From Diadema setosum (lineage: Eukaryota; Echinodermata; Echinoidea; Diadematoida; Diadematidae), in contig NC_092685.1 of the NCBI RefSeq assembly GCF_964275005.1, positions 26,893,649 to 26,957,648 of the forward strand: 64,000 bases of DNA, in the 5' to 3' direction. Positions 13,601 through 25,515 of this stretch are shown piece after piece. The position numbers and the translations under genes were made by a program. Position 1 is the first letter of the stretch. The number at the start of each line of letters is the position of its first letter. Below the pieces are notes generated by a model, which saw only the letters and a program-made list of their open reading frames with translations, had not been told where the DNA came from and made no database searches.

Positions 13601-16600
13601 GTCTGGAAATATATCACTGTAGTCTCAGCAAAGAGGACAAGCACTATCACTGATTCCTACAAAAGTTCTTCCTACTCAGAATGAAACTTGCGAAATACAT
13701 ACTCACTTCCTGTGTTTCCTCCAGTCTGCTAGCTCTAGTTCAAGACTGTTGTACCGCTGCAAGGCGTACATCTCATTCACCCCTCTTTTGGTGTCTAAAT
13801 CATGAAGGTGCCCGCACAAGTATGCAATGCCATTACTACATTGGGGGGGGGGGGGGGAGGTAAGGAAAAACAAGGCAGGAAAATAACAGGAGTGAGGTAA
13901 AATAATTTTTTTTTTTTAAACAGTTTGGAGGAACTTCTTCCAGTATGGAATTGTTACAAGGATATACAATGTATGTACAAAAACAAACAAACAAAAACAA
14001 AACAAAAATCCTACATCCAATATCCAATATCCATTACGATTCCCATCATATTTTAATACCGTAAAAGACCTCCATGAGTAGTACATGAATCTGATTCTTC
14101 TCAGAACATGAAATAGATATTAGCAAACAAAGAGCTGCTCTGTGGCATAGGTCATGGAGCAAATAAAGACAACAGAGAAACATATTTATATTGCACACAA
14201 GATTTTTAATCTGAGCAGCTTACCTTAATATAGTATGAAACTTAGAGGGCGCCAAAATGACATTCGTTGGATAATGTCCAAAGAAGATGGTGTGGTTGCT
14301 TGGTGTTGCCAGAGACCTGTCTGTGAGAGCCTGAATTCTGTGTAAGTCCAGCTGGTGTTTGGGAGCAAAACATGCAAGACTTTTCATCCACATACGGTAT
14401 AGTTTGCAAATACTCTTCTGGTGATTGTTGGAAAGACTTCGTTGATTGATTGCTTATATGAGACAAATAAAATCATCTGCAATATGTGGATTTTCTTTCT
14501 CTTTTGTGTAGAAAGCTGCTTACTCCTAACTGTTAGTACTGACAAGTGAAATAGAAAGAGCATTGTACAGTCTGGAGAATTTCTTTTTGGGGTGCGAGGG
14601 TGGAGGCTGCGATTCCTATGGCATTGAACATGCTCCAGATGTTTCTGCTCCTACTGAATAGTATCAACATTAAAGGGAAGGTAAACCCAAAAAGCAATGT
14701 GGATTGAGTGAAAGCAGCAACATTAATAGAACACATCAGTGAAAGTTTGAGGAAAATCGGACAATCGATGCAAAAGTTATGAATTTTTAAAGTTTTGGTG
14801 TTGAAACCGCTGGATGAGGAGACTACTAGAGGATATGACATATGAGTGGACAACAATTCAAAGAAAATATAAAGGAAATTCAACAAAAATTCACTTTTCT
14901 AGAATTATGAAAGAGCAATGGACCAACCTCTTTCAGAAAGCAGGGGGAATAATTGCTACCCCTAACATATGTCAATATCAAGTTGATGGAATTTGTAATT
15001 TTCATGAAAAATGGATTTTTGTAGAATTTTCTTCATATTTTCTTGGTATCGTTGTCCACTCGTACGTCATAACCTCTAGTAGTCTCCTCGTCCAGCGGTT
15101 CCAACACCAAAACTTTAAAAATTCATAACTTTTGCATCGATTGTGCGATTTTCTTCAAACTTTCACTGATGTGTTCTACTAATGTTGCTGCTTTCACTCA
15201 ATCCACATTGCTCTTGGGGTTTATCTTCCCTTTAAGCTCTGTTAAACATCAGTATCATCACTTATATATTCATACTGTCTCTTTGTCAACCATTTAAACA
15301 CAGAAACTTTCAATCAAGCAGTGCACTCACATCGTCCAGGATGCCAAAGAAGTTGAACGGCCTCTTGAGTCCAATGTGAGGGAGGGCCTCTGCATAGATG
15401 AAGGAGTACGTCCCGAATGGAAGCTGCAGTTCATGCAGGAAAGACTGGTCTCCTTTGGCTCCAAGCACAGAGTATTGTCTGAAGGAAACCAATCACAGAA
15501 CAAGAAATCTGCTTTCATACAAAGTTAAACTTCATTCCATCTTCAAAGTCACAACACTTTTAGCTCCCCCATTTCAATGAAATTTTATGCACAGGTGACA
15601 TTTAAGTGTAGCACCAGAACATAGTGTACATTACGTACATACCTTGCATTTTTTTTTTTTTCGGTAACTATGCCATTACATATTTTCAACTGTAGCATGT
15701 ACACTGCCATAACTTTATATATTGCCTCTGCCAATGAACACAATCCACTGACATGCCTTACACTACAGTCTCTCACTTGCTTACAAGCTTGAACACATTA
15801 TCTGCATTTGATGATAAAACCACTGGGTTCATGACAAACGAAAGTCAGAGATTAAGTGTTCTTACAGTGTACTTGTTGAATTTTACACAGTAGAGAAGAG
15901 GGAAATGTATAATTGAATCACAGGAAGCAACTTCTATTTCCTATTTGAAAAATAATGGACTTAATAAAACTGGGGGATATTACCACTACAGATCACGAGA
16001 TGCTTGGAAAATTCTTTACCAGGTAAATGTAAGACAGTATGCAAAATAAAGACAGAATGGTGATAAAATGTGAGAAGAGATATTTGCCACAAAAAGAAAA
16101 TTTGAACGTAAACTCACCAATATGAAGAATGCTATCACCATTTGAATGTGAGTACATCACCTGATATGGTGTCTGATGGGCATTTCAAAAATAGCTTCTG
16201 GTCACGTTTGCCACAATGCTTGCATAATACTCCCGATCTCACACAAAATGTCACTATGGTTGTCTGCTTTTCTTCATATAAAAGCAATCTGCACATGTCA
16301 AATTGAGGTAAATCTAGAACACTGTGTTCTGACTCATTATGCAAGACAGGGGCAGTCCCTGCCTATCTATTCAAATTCAACAAAAATCACACCTTTGTTG
16401 ATCTTAAGTTTTTTTTTTTTTTTTGGGGGGGGGGGGGTTGTGAGTTTTTTTTTGTAACAAGAAGACAACTAGGGAGCATTATTCGACACTTGTCATCGAA
16501 TCAAATGACAAAGAATTATACATTGGATGACAATAAGATGCAATGCAAGATGACGTTTTAAATACAGTCTTAAGTGTCTCCTGTTTGCTAAATTTTGCCA

Positions 16601-19173
16601 AGATTTCACTGATATATTGCTATATGACAAGCATGATTCAAGACAACTTCCTTGTTGATTTCTCAAGTGAAATGATGGAATACAAAGCCAAACAAGACAA
16701 ACCTGAAAAGATTGTTGGTATGCTCAGCTGATGGAACATTGAAATTATCTGTAAGAGAGACAAATAAACAAATAAAGGACACAGACGATCAAGCTATGTT
16801 TAAATGCATGCATCTCCTTATCAATCCTGACTGGATCATACTTCCATTTTCAGGGAGAAGTGAGCTAACTCATTCAAATTAGGCATGAATACACAAAAAT
16901 ATGTACAATTAGCAAGATCTAGTAAACCATTTCTGTAATTTATTACAATTTATGGATGTTTCTTTTCCTACAGCCGAGAAATGAAACATTTAATTCACTG
17001 CTCCCTTCCATTAAGTTTCATGGGCAGGAATTTGGTTAATTGTTGCTACATAGGGCAAGCCTCCGGCAAGCTTTAATTGTGGTTGTTAAGGGCAACTTTT
17101 GTGAACAAAGCATGCATAAAATCTAAAAACATTACAAAACCGGTCTATTGTTAAATGCGGAATTTGGCCATCATTCTTAAAACATATTCTCGCAATCAGA
17201 ACTAATGTTGGGCTTTGGAAGAAATTCATGCACATGCCATTGGAAAGTTAGGCTATCGTGAAAGGGTCATGACCCTAAATATAGTGAACAGCTCCTGTTG
17301 GAAGCCAAACCTTACCATGGTTCCCTCTGACATCCAGCCAGATCATGGAGTAGGGTAGCTTTGCCTCTTGCAGGACTTTGTGGTACATCAGCCAGTCCTC
17401 GATGTTCTCCGAAGAATTTGGTGCTCCGTCGGTCAGGTCGCCTGCAGGAAAGACCATGGAACATCAGCTGAATAAGGAATCATTATTAACGTTCTGTTAC
17501 AAATATATAATTTAGAAAGAGACAATCTTCACACAAACTTCTGATCTGCAACATCTGATTTTTTTTTTCATTTGGTCTTCTACTGTTCTTATTCACATCA
17601 GTCCTGTTTGCTTACTAAAGTTGTGCATTTGACATTGACCAAGCCACGATTTTGACAGAATGGCATGTTTGAAAGTGACAGACAAGTATAAAAAGCTTTG
17701 CTCATTCAGGGACTTGTAACTTTCACACACCGGTTGCAAGAACAAGCGTCGGCTGAATGATCTTGAGATAATCGGTGCAGAAGATTCGGAAGTCTCTCAC
17801 CCTGGTAGCCTTGTTTACGTTTGGCACACTTGTGAGGTGCATATCAGATATCTGGAAGAAACGAGAGGAAAGTTGAAAACAGTACAATGTGGATGGCAAA
17901 TTTCATTGTATTAGCACATTCATTATACTCAGAGAGTTTCTATTAAGACAACTGATGGTGCGTACTGTAATTATGACTACTAATCTATGACTACTACGAA
18001 AAGAAAAACAAAGCAAAACAAAACAAAAGATCAGGTAAGGACATACCGTGGCTCAACACTTGCTCTGTGACACCAGGGCAGAAAGGGGAAAGAAAAGAAC
18101 CTACCATCTTTTTCTTTTTTTATTCATTCCACATGCACTATATAGTATGAAGGATGTCATTTAAAGAACAATTGGTCCATACAAGGACGTGATCCTTCTC
18201 ATTACTAGTTGATCACAGTTCGATACCAGTTCAATGATGAAGCAGGGCCGCAAAATTTCATAATGAAATGCAAGAGGTAGGGATTTAATCAAAATCACAG
18301 AACTGGTCAATAGATAATTTTTCATTTTCACATAGTAACTACCACCACACTACAAGTAAACTACAAGTAAACAACAAATAAACAACATCCCATGTGCCTT
18401 ACAAGTGGAATCAATTTCACTGGATATAGTCTATGCAATCATGTCAGCCCCTGGGCCTAGTGATCAACCATGTTCACTTTTTAGGTCACAATCATTCCCT
18501 GAATAAATACACTACATGCCATCATAGCAACTGCTACCAGAGAATTTATCTGAACAAGAAAGCCATCATTCACAAGTAACAATATCAATACATCGGACAC
18601 TAAAATTTGAGCAAAATTAGACCATTTTCAATCTAAATTTTATATTTCAGTGCAGCATCTCTCATAAAATTCTAGTGTCCAGTGGGAAGTTCTAGATGTC
18701 TATGACACCTCTCTCTTGTAGATTTTTTCCATTTCCTTTCTATGTAAAAATGGTCCAAGCTGTTAGATGCTACATGCTAACTTAGCATTAAAATCACAGA
18801 ATATTTTACCACAGTGCAACTTTGAAATGCTACTTTTGGAACATTTTATAGAAGCCTGACTCATCTCCGTCCATACTACTTCAAACTGCAATGAACAGAC
18901 ATTTTGTATTAACACTTCTTCCACCACTACTGACCCATAAAAAAGACCGACATCTCGTATCATAAAAAATCCACCACATACCTGCACAAACCAAAATAGG
19001 TTATCTTGGCCAGGTCCTGGGTATGGTGCAAGGTCAGATCGGGGGTGTGGAGGACCCTTGTATTGCACAGGAATGGTGAAGTAGTGAACAGCCTTTGCAA
19101 TGACACAGCACGCCACAACTGCCATCACTAGCACGGCACATGCCGAGGCGGTTTTACTTTGGATTTGCCACAT
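6574..19173 (-). CDS. TMEM62: Transmembrane protein 62 (metallophosphoesterase with C-terminal membrane domain)
   Basis: Fourteen coding exons, all with GT-AG ends and matching phases: 19173-18982, 17851-17731, 17441-17316, 16748-16703, 15478-15331, 14351-14224, 13835-13707, 13125-12970, 12395-12230, 11118-11008, 10334-10250, 9479-9381, 7818-7700 and 6939-6574. They sum to 1992 nt, or 663 residues; human TMEM62 is about 643. The order is an N-terminal membrane anchor (about residues 10-32), then a calcineurin-like phosphoesterase core with DMH (67-69), GDLTD (105-109), GNHD (144-147), GHY (236-238) and GHLH (262-265), then a linker domain and several C-terminal membrane helices including the family's GPWFLG motif. 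All expected metal ligands are present. Substrate and role are unknown for the family; membrane location is predicted. The ATG at 19173 opens directly into the hydrophobic anchor. The acceptor of exon 12 is uncertain, with three in-phase sites. No frame breaks were seen. Confidence 0.94.
7080..7264 (+). repeat. TA-flanked MITE, CAG..GTCC family, copy 1
   Basis: Starts CAGCCCACTCC and carries the shared block GAAGTCCTGTGGACCGGCAG. It ends ACAGGAGTACACTG. It aligns along its length with the copy at 19370-19574 in the same orientation. It lies in the last intron of TMEM62, 55 bp from an inverted sister copy. Confidence 0.75.
7320..7509 (-). repeat. TA-flanked MITE, CAG..GTCC family, copy 2 (inverted)
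   Basis: Read on the minus strand it starts CAGTGGAGTCCAGTTATAAC followed by GAAGTCCTCGGGACCG. It ends with the reverse complement of GTGCACTCCCGTTATAAC. The right end is flanked by TA. It forms an inverted pair with copy 1. TA targets and short inverted ends suggest mobilisation by a Tc1/mariner- or pogo-like transposase (inference). Confidence 0.75.
7629..7659. repeat. (CA)n microsatellite
   Basis: An uninterrupted run of about 15 CA units in a TMEM62 intron, about 40 bp from the exon 13 donor. Confidence 0.95.
8099..8150. repeat. Truncated copy of the 92-bp TTAA MITE
   Basis: After TTAA it carries the family signature GAAGACTAGTCCAGAGTATACT followed by TGGGCAGGTGTC (split here for length). 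The sequence then changes abruptly to a C-rich repeat near 8148. Only half of the family's usual length is present. Full copies are at 12539, 31831 and 38159. Confidence 0.65.
8148..8930. repeat. Interspersed repeat bounded by GTCAATTTGACCCCC
   Basis: Both borders carry GTCAATTTGAC followed by a C run (8148-8171 and 8886-8903). The right border runs on to AGTTAAAATAGGGTTAA, so the outer end on the minus strand is TTAACCCTATTTTAACTG. The interior has CG-rich blocks (near 8180-8215 and 8770-8890) and a non-LTR-type tail (8270-8343). I read it as a composite of an old TTAA-ended element and later insertions. Confidence 0.5.
8270..8343 (+). mobile_element. Non-LTR retrotransposon/SINE 3' tail with (ATT)n
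   Basis: The stretch GAAGCGCCATATAAATGCA followed by (ATT)n is a typical 3' end of CR1/L2-like LINEs and of SINEs that borrow their tails. The 5' part is missing or unrecognisable. Confidence 0.55.
9160..9366. repeat. TA-flanked MITE, CTGTAAAAGAGGA ends
   Basis: Starts CTGTAAAAGAGGATATTTTT and ends in the reverse complement AAATTTCCTCTTTTACAG, with TA on both sides. Length 207 bp. It is CG-patterned inside (TTTTCGCGCTTGGCG). It lies 15 bp past the exon 12 donor of TMEM62 and resembles the CTGTACGAGCTG family at 39819 and 51100 in size, flank and the CTGTA start. Confidence 0.85.
10606..10700 (-). mobile_element. tRNA-like sequence, probably a SINE head
   Basis: On the minus strand a 95-base segment opens CAGTGGG and closes CCCACTG, a perfect 7-bp acceptor-type stem. 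It holds an A-box-like AGCTGAGTTAG and a consensus B box, GGTTCGAGTCC. The T stem is weak, the anticodon arm does not fold cleanly and the middle is long and A-rich. I therefore treat it as a tRNA-derived SINE head or decayed tRNA copy, not a functional tRNA gene. Confidence 0.6.
11280..11440 (-). mobile_element. tRNA-derived SINE with a GGCAAAGCACT body
   Basis: On the minus strand there is an A-box-like TGATGCAATGG (11424-11414) and a B box, GGTTCAAGTCC (11380-11370). A body with CCCCTAGGCAAAGCACTGTA and TCCTCATGGCC follows. This body type (TTGGGCAAGGCACTTTATCC in better copies) is known from animal tRNA-SINEs. A pentanucleotide microsatellite lies just upstream of its head. Confidence 0.7.
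11454..11596. repeat. (CAATA)n microsatellite
   Basis: About 28 near-perfect pentanucleotide units, with one interruption near 11581. Because the unit is 5 nt it keeps long frames open, giving a spurious repetitive peptide. It lies in a TMEM62 intron beside a SINE. Confidence 0.97.
12539..12631 (+). repeat. 92-bp TTAA-flanked palindromic MITE, copy 1
   Basis: TTAACCTGTTGAGGACGG on the left and CGTCCTCAACTGGTTAA on the right are inverted ends on TTAA sites. The shared core is CATTTCCCATAGACGC plus GAGTATACTCTGGACT. It sits in a TMEM62 intron. Sister copies occur at 31831 and 38159, and half a copy at 8099. Confidence 0.85.
13836..13860. promoter_or_regulatory. Poly(C) polypyrimidine tract at the TMEM62 exon 7 acceptor
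   Basis: On the minus strand the tract before the exon 7 acceptor is a run of about 16 C, then CAATGTAG and the exon. It sits where the polypyrimidine tract should be, so a length-variable homopolymer serves as a splice signal. Confidence 0.6.
14670..15235. repeat. 566-bp near-perfect foldback MITE with TTAA ends
   Basis: TTAAAGGGAAGGTAAACCC opens the element and its reverse complement closes it. The two arms stay highly similar for about 250 bases each, differing at scattered single sites, around a centre of only some tens of bases. It fills more than half of TMEM62 intron 5 and would fold into a long RNA hairpin in the pre-mRNA. The ends and TTAA target suggest piggyBac-type mobilisation (inference). 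Confidence 0.9.
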
Positions 19174-19369
19174 GACGACTCACAGACTCGAGGCACTGCG
19201 TTTGACAACTACTGTCGGGCCTATAAATGCACAGAAGAGCGAGGACACATAACATCAAGACAATAATGGAAGGGATATAGCTTGATTTCTATCAAGCAAG
19301 CTGAAGTGTAGACATTAAGGATTTAGTTACTGATGCAGTATGTTGATGTATGCTGATGCCATTTCTGTA

Positions 19370-19574
19370 CAGGAGAGTCCCGTCATAACAAAGTCCTCAT
19401 ACAGGACCGGCAGTTTTCTTAATTGTAATATGAAAATTTCACTAAAGCTAAACATTAATGTAGAATAAAGTCTAGATAGTTATTCTGAAGTCTGGGACCT
19501 GAATTTTTACTTTGCTGTGATAAGAACTGTGTTATACCGGTATAAACTGTGTTTGTTAAAACAGGAGTGTACTG
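19370..19574 (+). repeat. TA-flanked MITE, CAG..GTCC family, copy 3
   Basis: Starts CAGGAGAGTCCCGTCATAAC after TA and shares ACCGGCAGTTTTC and the closing ACAGGAGTGTACTG with the 7080 copy. It lies about 200 bp upstream of the TMEM62 start codon, in the promoter or 5' UTR region. Confidence 0.8.
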
Positions 19575-20828
19575 GACATTGTTGCCACATATGGGAGCTC
19601 AACTCACGAAATCTCACTCTCCGCTCTAAAATGGTTGTTTGTTCACAGTACCGGAGGCAAGAGCAAGTGGAGAGTTAGGTCCCAAGTGAGTGCAGTGCAG
19701 TGGTGGGAAAATCTTCTTGTTCATTATTTCCTTCTTGTCAGTGATACAGGAAGTAAGATCTAAAATTTTACCGGCACTGCAGTAGACAAGGTCAAGGAGG
19801 GTGCCATCCAACCCCCGAAGTCCCACCTCAACAATACAAATGACGTTTTAGAATTACTAAAGCCACATCTCTCAAGCAATTAGCTACAAATGATGACATA
19901 AATGGTATCCCGGGGTACCAAACAAAAATCAGCCATTTTGTTGAATTATTTATTTTTTTAAAAAGGTTGTACCCTGGGTGCCAAAAAGAGGAAATTATTT
20001 TGGTGCTGGAGCTAGCACGCGCTAGCTACTGCACTGCACTGCACTAAAGCACACAACGCGGTTACCCGGGGTACTACGGTACCCCGGGGTAATGCGTGAT
20101 GCATCAAATATCAAAAAGAGCCAATTCAGCTGTTTGTGTAAATAAAAACATACATGAATGTACAATTGTAGATTGGAATCATACCAGCAGCAGAGCTAGC
20201 TGCAGACTGTAGATGTAATATCACTTAAATAAGATCTACCGACAAAATACTTTAAAAAGTGCACCGGCAGATGCTCGATTGAAGTCCACCGCACAGTTGC
20301 TCATAAAAGCATGCACTACTAGTAGTATAGTTGCATGTCCAACACATCGACACCCTAATATTTTTATATCAATAGTCTATAGATACTTAAAATATCTCAT
20401 AATTTGCCTGAAATTTTACTTCATGTAAAGAAAATACTCTGAATTTACAACCACACAATGAAAATGCAATTTGCGGTACATGCTCAAAGATAACTGCTTC
20501 GAACGCGTGGATTGTTAGTTTGATACGCTCTTGCGCCGTATTTTGAAACCAACACCCCTACCCTCTATAGACAATATGCATGAAATGCATGTAATGCTTT
20601 TCCTATGTACATTTATAATTAATCTACGGTATCATTGTTTTGCTGTTGATAATCTTGTTTATTATCAGGTTTTTCAGTAATATTTTGACATCTTCAAATC
20701 CCTAGTGAAGAATGCAAAACCACTGCGCGTAGTTGCATGCGTGAAAGTTAGTTCTTTATGTGCAATGCAATAAATAGAGGGGTATCGATTTCAATGTACA
20801 GTGTCGATATGTTGGACACCTACATGTA

Positions 20829-21115
20829 GGCCAGAATTCACAAAGGTGGTACAATTGTACAATCTTGTCTATGGTTTAAGACTGTAGTTTTGTATGGGGC
20901 GTCAAGTGTCGCATGGCCTATTTTGTAACAATATCAGTCATTTCATCGACGAAATGTTCATTTCGTTACGAAATTATAATATCGTCGACGAAATGACTGA
21001 TTTGGTAACGAAATAGTTCTATTCCATGTGACACTTGGCACCCCATACAAAACTACGGTCTTTGTCCATGGTTTAAATCATGGACACGATTGTATCACCT
21101 TCATGAATTCGGGCC
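20829..21115. repeat. Palindromic MITE, GGCC-GAATTC ends
   Basis: The outer arms pair GGCCAGAATTCACAAAGGTG with the reverse complement of TCATGAATTCGGGCC. The inner arms pair GTAGTTTTGTATGGGGCG with CACCCCATACAAAACTACGG. The centre has repeated TCGACGAAATGA-type palindromes. About 287 bp and non-coding. Confidence 0.8.
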
Positions 21116-24100
21116 CAGCCAGATTCTAGTAGCATGCATGAGTAGTAGTAACCCTGGGGTGCTCCTTCACACAGCGCTGGTTGCAGTTTAGAGTAGACTA
21201 TAGTGAAACCAGTAACCGTACGTTAGAGACTGAACGTACTGCGCTTGTTTTTCTAATTCTTGTCAAATTCCAGATGAGGCGAGAACTCCTTCACTGGGCA
21301 TTCAGGCATACATTGTAGAATCTATTACAATTGCTACATTATTACTACCAGTACTCATCGACCACCCTTGCAAAATGGCTTTCTCGCGTATAAAATAAAA
21401 AATACTCGTAGTAAAGTAGGACGGAGCGCAATACGCTGGAACATTCAAACATTTGATATACAAATCAAGAAAAATTAGGGTGATAGTGATACAGGTAGGT
21501 CCTAAATAACCTGAGGAAACAGGAGGAAAAAGAATTGAAGAAAATGGCCCTACGTGCTTTTCAATGAAAGAACGGGTGGTCGATTAAAATGATGAGCTTG
21601 CGCCAGTGTACAGTGAAAAATGTCACTTGTGTTTGTCGTCCAGAACTCCGCGCGTACGGTAAGAAGAGTCAACAATTTGAGCCCGGGATATTAATGAATC
21701 TGCGGTATTTTCTACCTCGAGTGGAATGAAATTAAGGTGAAAATGAGGGATATTTTCTTAGTGGTTCTAGATAAAATTTACAAGGTATTCATTCAAAAAG
21801 TGGTCAATGAGTGGTAGGTCCAACTGAACTATGCATGTAAAGTTTAGGCCATATTAAATCAGTCTATTAAATGCACAACCGAACACTCCTCCCCAGTCCC
21901 TTTAAGTTTTAGGTCTACGAGACAACCAACAACAGATTATGCTGCATGAACATACGTGACTTATCAAGTTAGACCTTAAACTTTCGAATGAGATGCTGAT
22001 CAGAAAACCTGACCCTGGTCCATGCTCCTAAAATGCCTTTTAACTTTTATTAGCCAACGAAAGGCATCTTGGCCTTCGTGGCCTCCTGGCTGGCTGGGGA
22101 TGGCAACTGCGCCTCCTTCCTTGTCCAAGCAGGACATAAACAGTCAGACCGCAACGCTGCTGTTAATGAGCTCAAATCAAAAATTTATCGTACGCGCAGG
22201 TTTTTGCGCATGTCCTTCTCAACACCCGAGATTTTGCGAGATAATTCAGAGACAAAGTGCATAGTCTACGAGATTCATTTATTGACGACATGAAGATCTA
22301 CTCTCCGTGACTAATTGACATGATTTGTGAATATTTGATATTAATCAGACCTTTTAATGCTTATATCATGTGAAATGAACTTATGATACCGTTATTCTTA
22401 TCACCGCATCCTACTGACATTTTTTAAAACGATCCTAGAACATATTATGACAAGGCTTTCTATTTATTGATCACCCGACCCGTTCCAAAGTTGAATCAAC
22501 TCATTACTGATATCCAACGTTCTAGAGATTGTTGTTATAATAGAGCAGTAAGAACTGAATTGGTCCCTCGCTTAGAAAACTATAAAAATTGAAAGTCTCG
22601 TCGAGTGAAAATCATGGAGTGGCAATTTGAGATACATGCATAATCATGCGCTCCCCGGGTATCATAAGTTAAATTACTCAGCGATGTATACAGTGGAATT
22701 AGATGGAATAATTATTGTAATTCACAATAGAGATCCCCAAAGAACTATGTGTGCACAATAAGTTTTAGATCTTTTATTATTGATTAATAATGAGCCATTC
22801 ATTAATGCAACAGTTACTGCTAGCTGAGTAAACAAAGTCCAAGCCAAAGTTGAGCTGTCGATCAGAGTGGAGTGTTGTTCTTGTTGTTGACGTGGAGATC
22901 TTAGCCCGAGCGCGTATACATACATCGTGCGCGCGCACACACTCACTCATAGGGTCCTACACTTTTATCTACACACAGAGTATTACTGTATGTACAGCAC
23001 ACGTTTACTGTCCTTCCGCGCTGACCAACTGTTTCAACTCTCCACTCAGAGGGAATTAACCAATCAGAAACGCATATTCGCGGCAAACTGAAATCTCGTC
23101 AAAAATTAACTGTACAACGCAATGATTTATTCGATCACTTGACCCGTTCCAATAATCAGTCCACATGAAGTCATCATATTTCCATAGTATGATATTTCCT
23201 CTTTCATTTCATACCTCTTCGATTTTGGTCCACGTTTATTTCATTGTTCTAATGTACCCCCTAAGAAAAATGAAAAATATGCAAATTTCATGTTTTATAA
23301 TTTCCTTGTTTAGCATATTTTATATGTCACAACCTTTCAAGTAGTCGGATGTCATCAAAGTACAACTTTTCAGCTTCTTATCGATGTATTAATCAGGAAG
23401 ATTGGTAATGTCTTTTAGATTTACAAGGACTCTAAAAATATGGTCTTCCAGCTCATTACGTATTCATGTCCGCAAGGTCCATGCATACGCGTACGATAAA
23501 TGAGGAGGCTTTTCAGGGTGTTGCGGTCTGACTGTAAAGAACCAACAAGAACAAACCTTCTTATTTATGAAGAACCTTGTCTTGTCACTTGTGACTGTCC
23601 CTCCTCTCTATCTTGTCTGTTTGATGTTTCATCAGACGGCGCGGCGACAGGCTGGAGGATCAGGAGCGTGCGTGGGAATGTACAAGTGGGACTACGGGAC
23701 ACGTACTCACCTACTGTACGCGTTCAAGGACACAGCGTGCGCGCTGCCATATTGTCTCACTGTACGCTCTGACAACGAGTGGGGGCGCTGATCACTTTCG
23801 GCCGATTTAATTAATCACACTTCCTGTACAGCTTTCACTAGGGTAAAAAATCGAGAACTACCTTTCGGCGGCAATTTTGAAATAATCTCAATGTCACATT
23901 GTCCAAAAATGTGGATTTATGAAAAATGAAAGACCCCTCATCGTCCTTTGTCATACAGATAATGGTGACAATATGAAATTACGTTAATCAAGCCCTCTTT
24001 CTTTCACTGTCTCAACACATCGCCAACGCAGTTAGTCCCATGCGTATTTTCCACAATATTTAGTCATTTTATTTTACAATTTTTGAACGTATTTCAAACA

Positions 24101-24389
24101 TTAACCAAAGTTTTTCCATAGTGCCTTTTGTGTTTTCTTTGATCAGTGATTCATATTCTTTGACTTTGTAATTCCAATTGCAAGTCTAATTGGGCAGATT
24201 TTTTTTTTTGATTGACTTTATATCACCATGCATGCCCGTGTTAACACAGGCTTGGATGTCCATCGGGACCATCTGTCTCGGGTGTAAATATGTGGTGATT
24301 TATTTTGCATGGACTGGAAAGTTGTTGGGATGGGATGGGATGGGATGGGCGATACTGTAAAACAGAAAAATATTCTGAAAATCCTGTGT

Positions 24390-24560
24390 TTTTATCTCCA
24401 TTATTATCATTATGACCATCACCTTCATCACCACCATCATAATCAACTCCATCATCATCATTATCATCTGCACGACAACATTATCGCCTCCTTCATTATC
24501 AGCTTTACCATCATAATCTTCGTCTTTTTAGTCATTGACATTGACTGGTCATTATCATCA
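24390..24560. repeat. Degenerate CAT/ATC simple repeat
   Basis: An imperfect trinucleotide-like CAT/ATT pattern. It yields a spurious His-rich frame. Preceded by (GGGAT)n at about 24328-24350. Confidence 0.85.
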
Positions 24561-25139
24561 TCACCTCATCTTGGGATTTTACAGTTTTTGGATCTATGAT
24601 GTCATAGCAATGATGATTGATATACTGTACGTATGTTATTTACCTCTGCTTCCTTTCCTTTATTTTTTCTTTCTCTTTGTTTTTTTTTTTCTCTCTACCG
24701 CTTATCCTCCTTTTATATACAACATATATAAATATATACAATGTATACATATATATATATATACATATATATTTTTTTTCTGACGCACAACTGCAATGAT
24801 TATTCGTTATCATTATATCTCACAATTTGTAAAGTGATTATGTGCAATATTGGTGGGATTGGAAAGAAATTTATATAATGATATAATCACTGATATTGTT
24901 TTGTATGGATTGATTTGGATGCTGTGTTGTATTTTAGGGCAAGCTGATTTGAGTTGTTTCAGTTTATCGCATCACTGGCTGACATGGGGGGGGGGGGGGG
25001 TAGAGTTTGGGAACGCAGTAACAGGGAAGGTGTCTGGAGTTTTTCTTGACCGAAAGATTGGTCTGCATCTGGTCGTCAGGGAAACGTTCCGTGGAGACTG
25101 CGTCTGGTTACCACGGATCCCCAGGATAGCGATAACGTC

Positions 25140-25210
25140 AAAAATAAATAAATAAATAAATAAGAATAAATAAATAAGAATAAAATAAAATAAATAATGT
25201 AGATAAATAA
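25140..25210. repeat. (AAAT)n microsatellite
   Basis: An A/T tetranucleotide tract with interruptions. Confidence 0.9.
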
Positions 25211-25379
25211 AAGACTCCTCCAGACAGACGGATCTTTCTGTCTACAGTTTTTCATGCCAATGGAGCCAGTTTTCATGCCATGTTTTTATACGATTGTTCT
25301 TTTCAGTTTGACTTTGCATACGTGTTCGGTTGTTTATCTATTTTTCATGTACTATTTCTTGTTGTTTTCTTCTCTCTAT

Positions 25380-25515
25380 GTACATATTGTATTTGTTGTT
25401 TTGTCATTTATATGTAAAAATCCAGCACTGAATTTCTTGTGATGTTTTTATTGGACGATTAAAAATGAATTGAATTGACTTTACTTGAATTGAACTGAAT
25501 TGAATTGAATTCTCT
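25380..25515 (+). mobile_element. Probable non-LTR 3' tail with (GAATT)n
   Basis: A T-rich segment with GATTAAAAATGAATTGAATT runs into imperfect (TGAAT)n. This fits the 3' end of a CR1/L2-like LINE; no reverse transcriptase frame remains upstream. A similar tail in the other orientation is near 62140-62170. Confidence 0.45.

Noticed and set aside
22022-22293. Small gene in the TMEM62-ABCB10 intergenic region
   Set aside because: Two overlapping frames are open over a CG-richer patch, but neither shows a recognisable domain, and no matching exons lie around it.
23500-23791. Small gene in a CG-rich patch
   Set aside because: Two overlapping frames are open with no domain. High CG content alone lowers stop frequency.
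24309-24599. His-rich 96-residue protein
   Set aside because: It comes from a degenerate CAT repeat; no splice or start context supports it.
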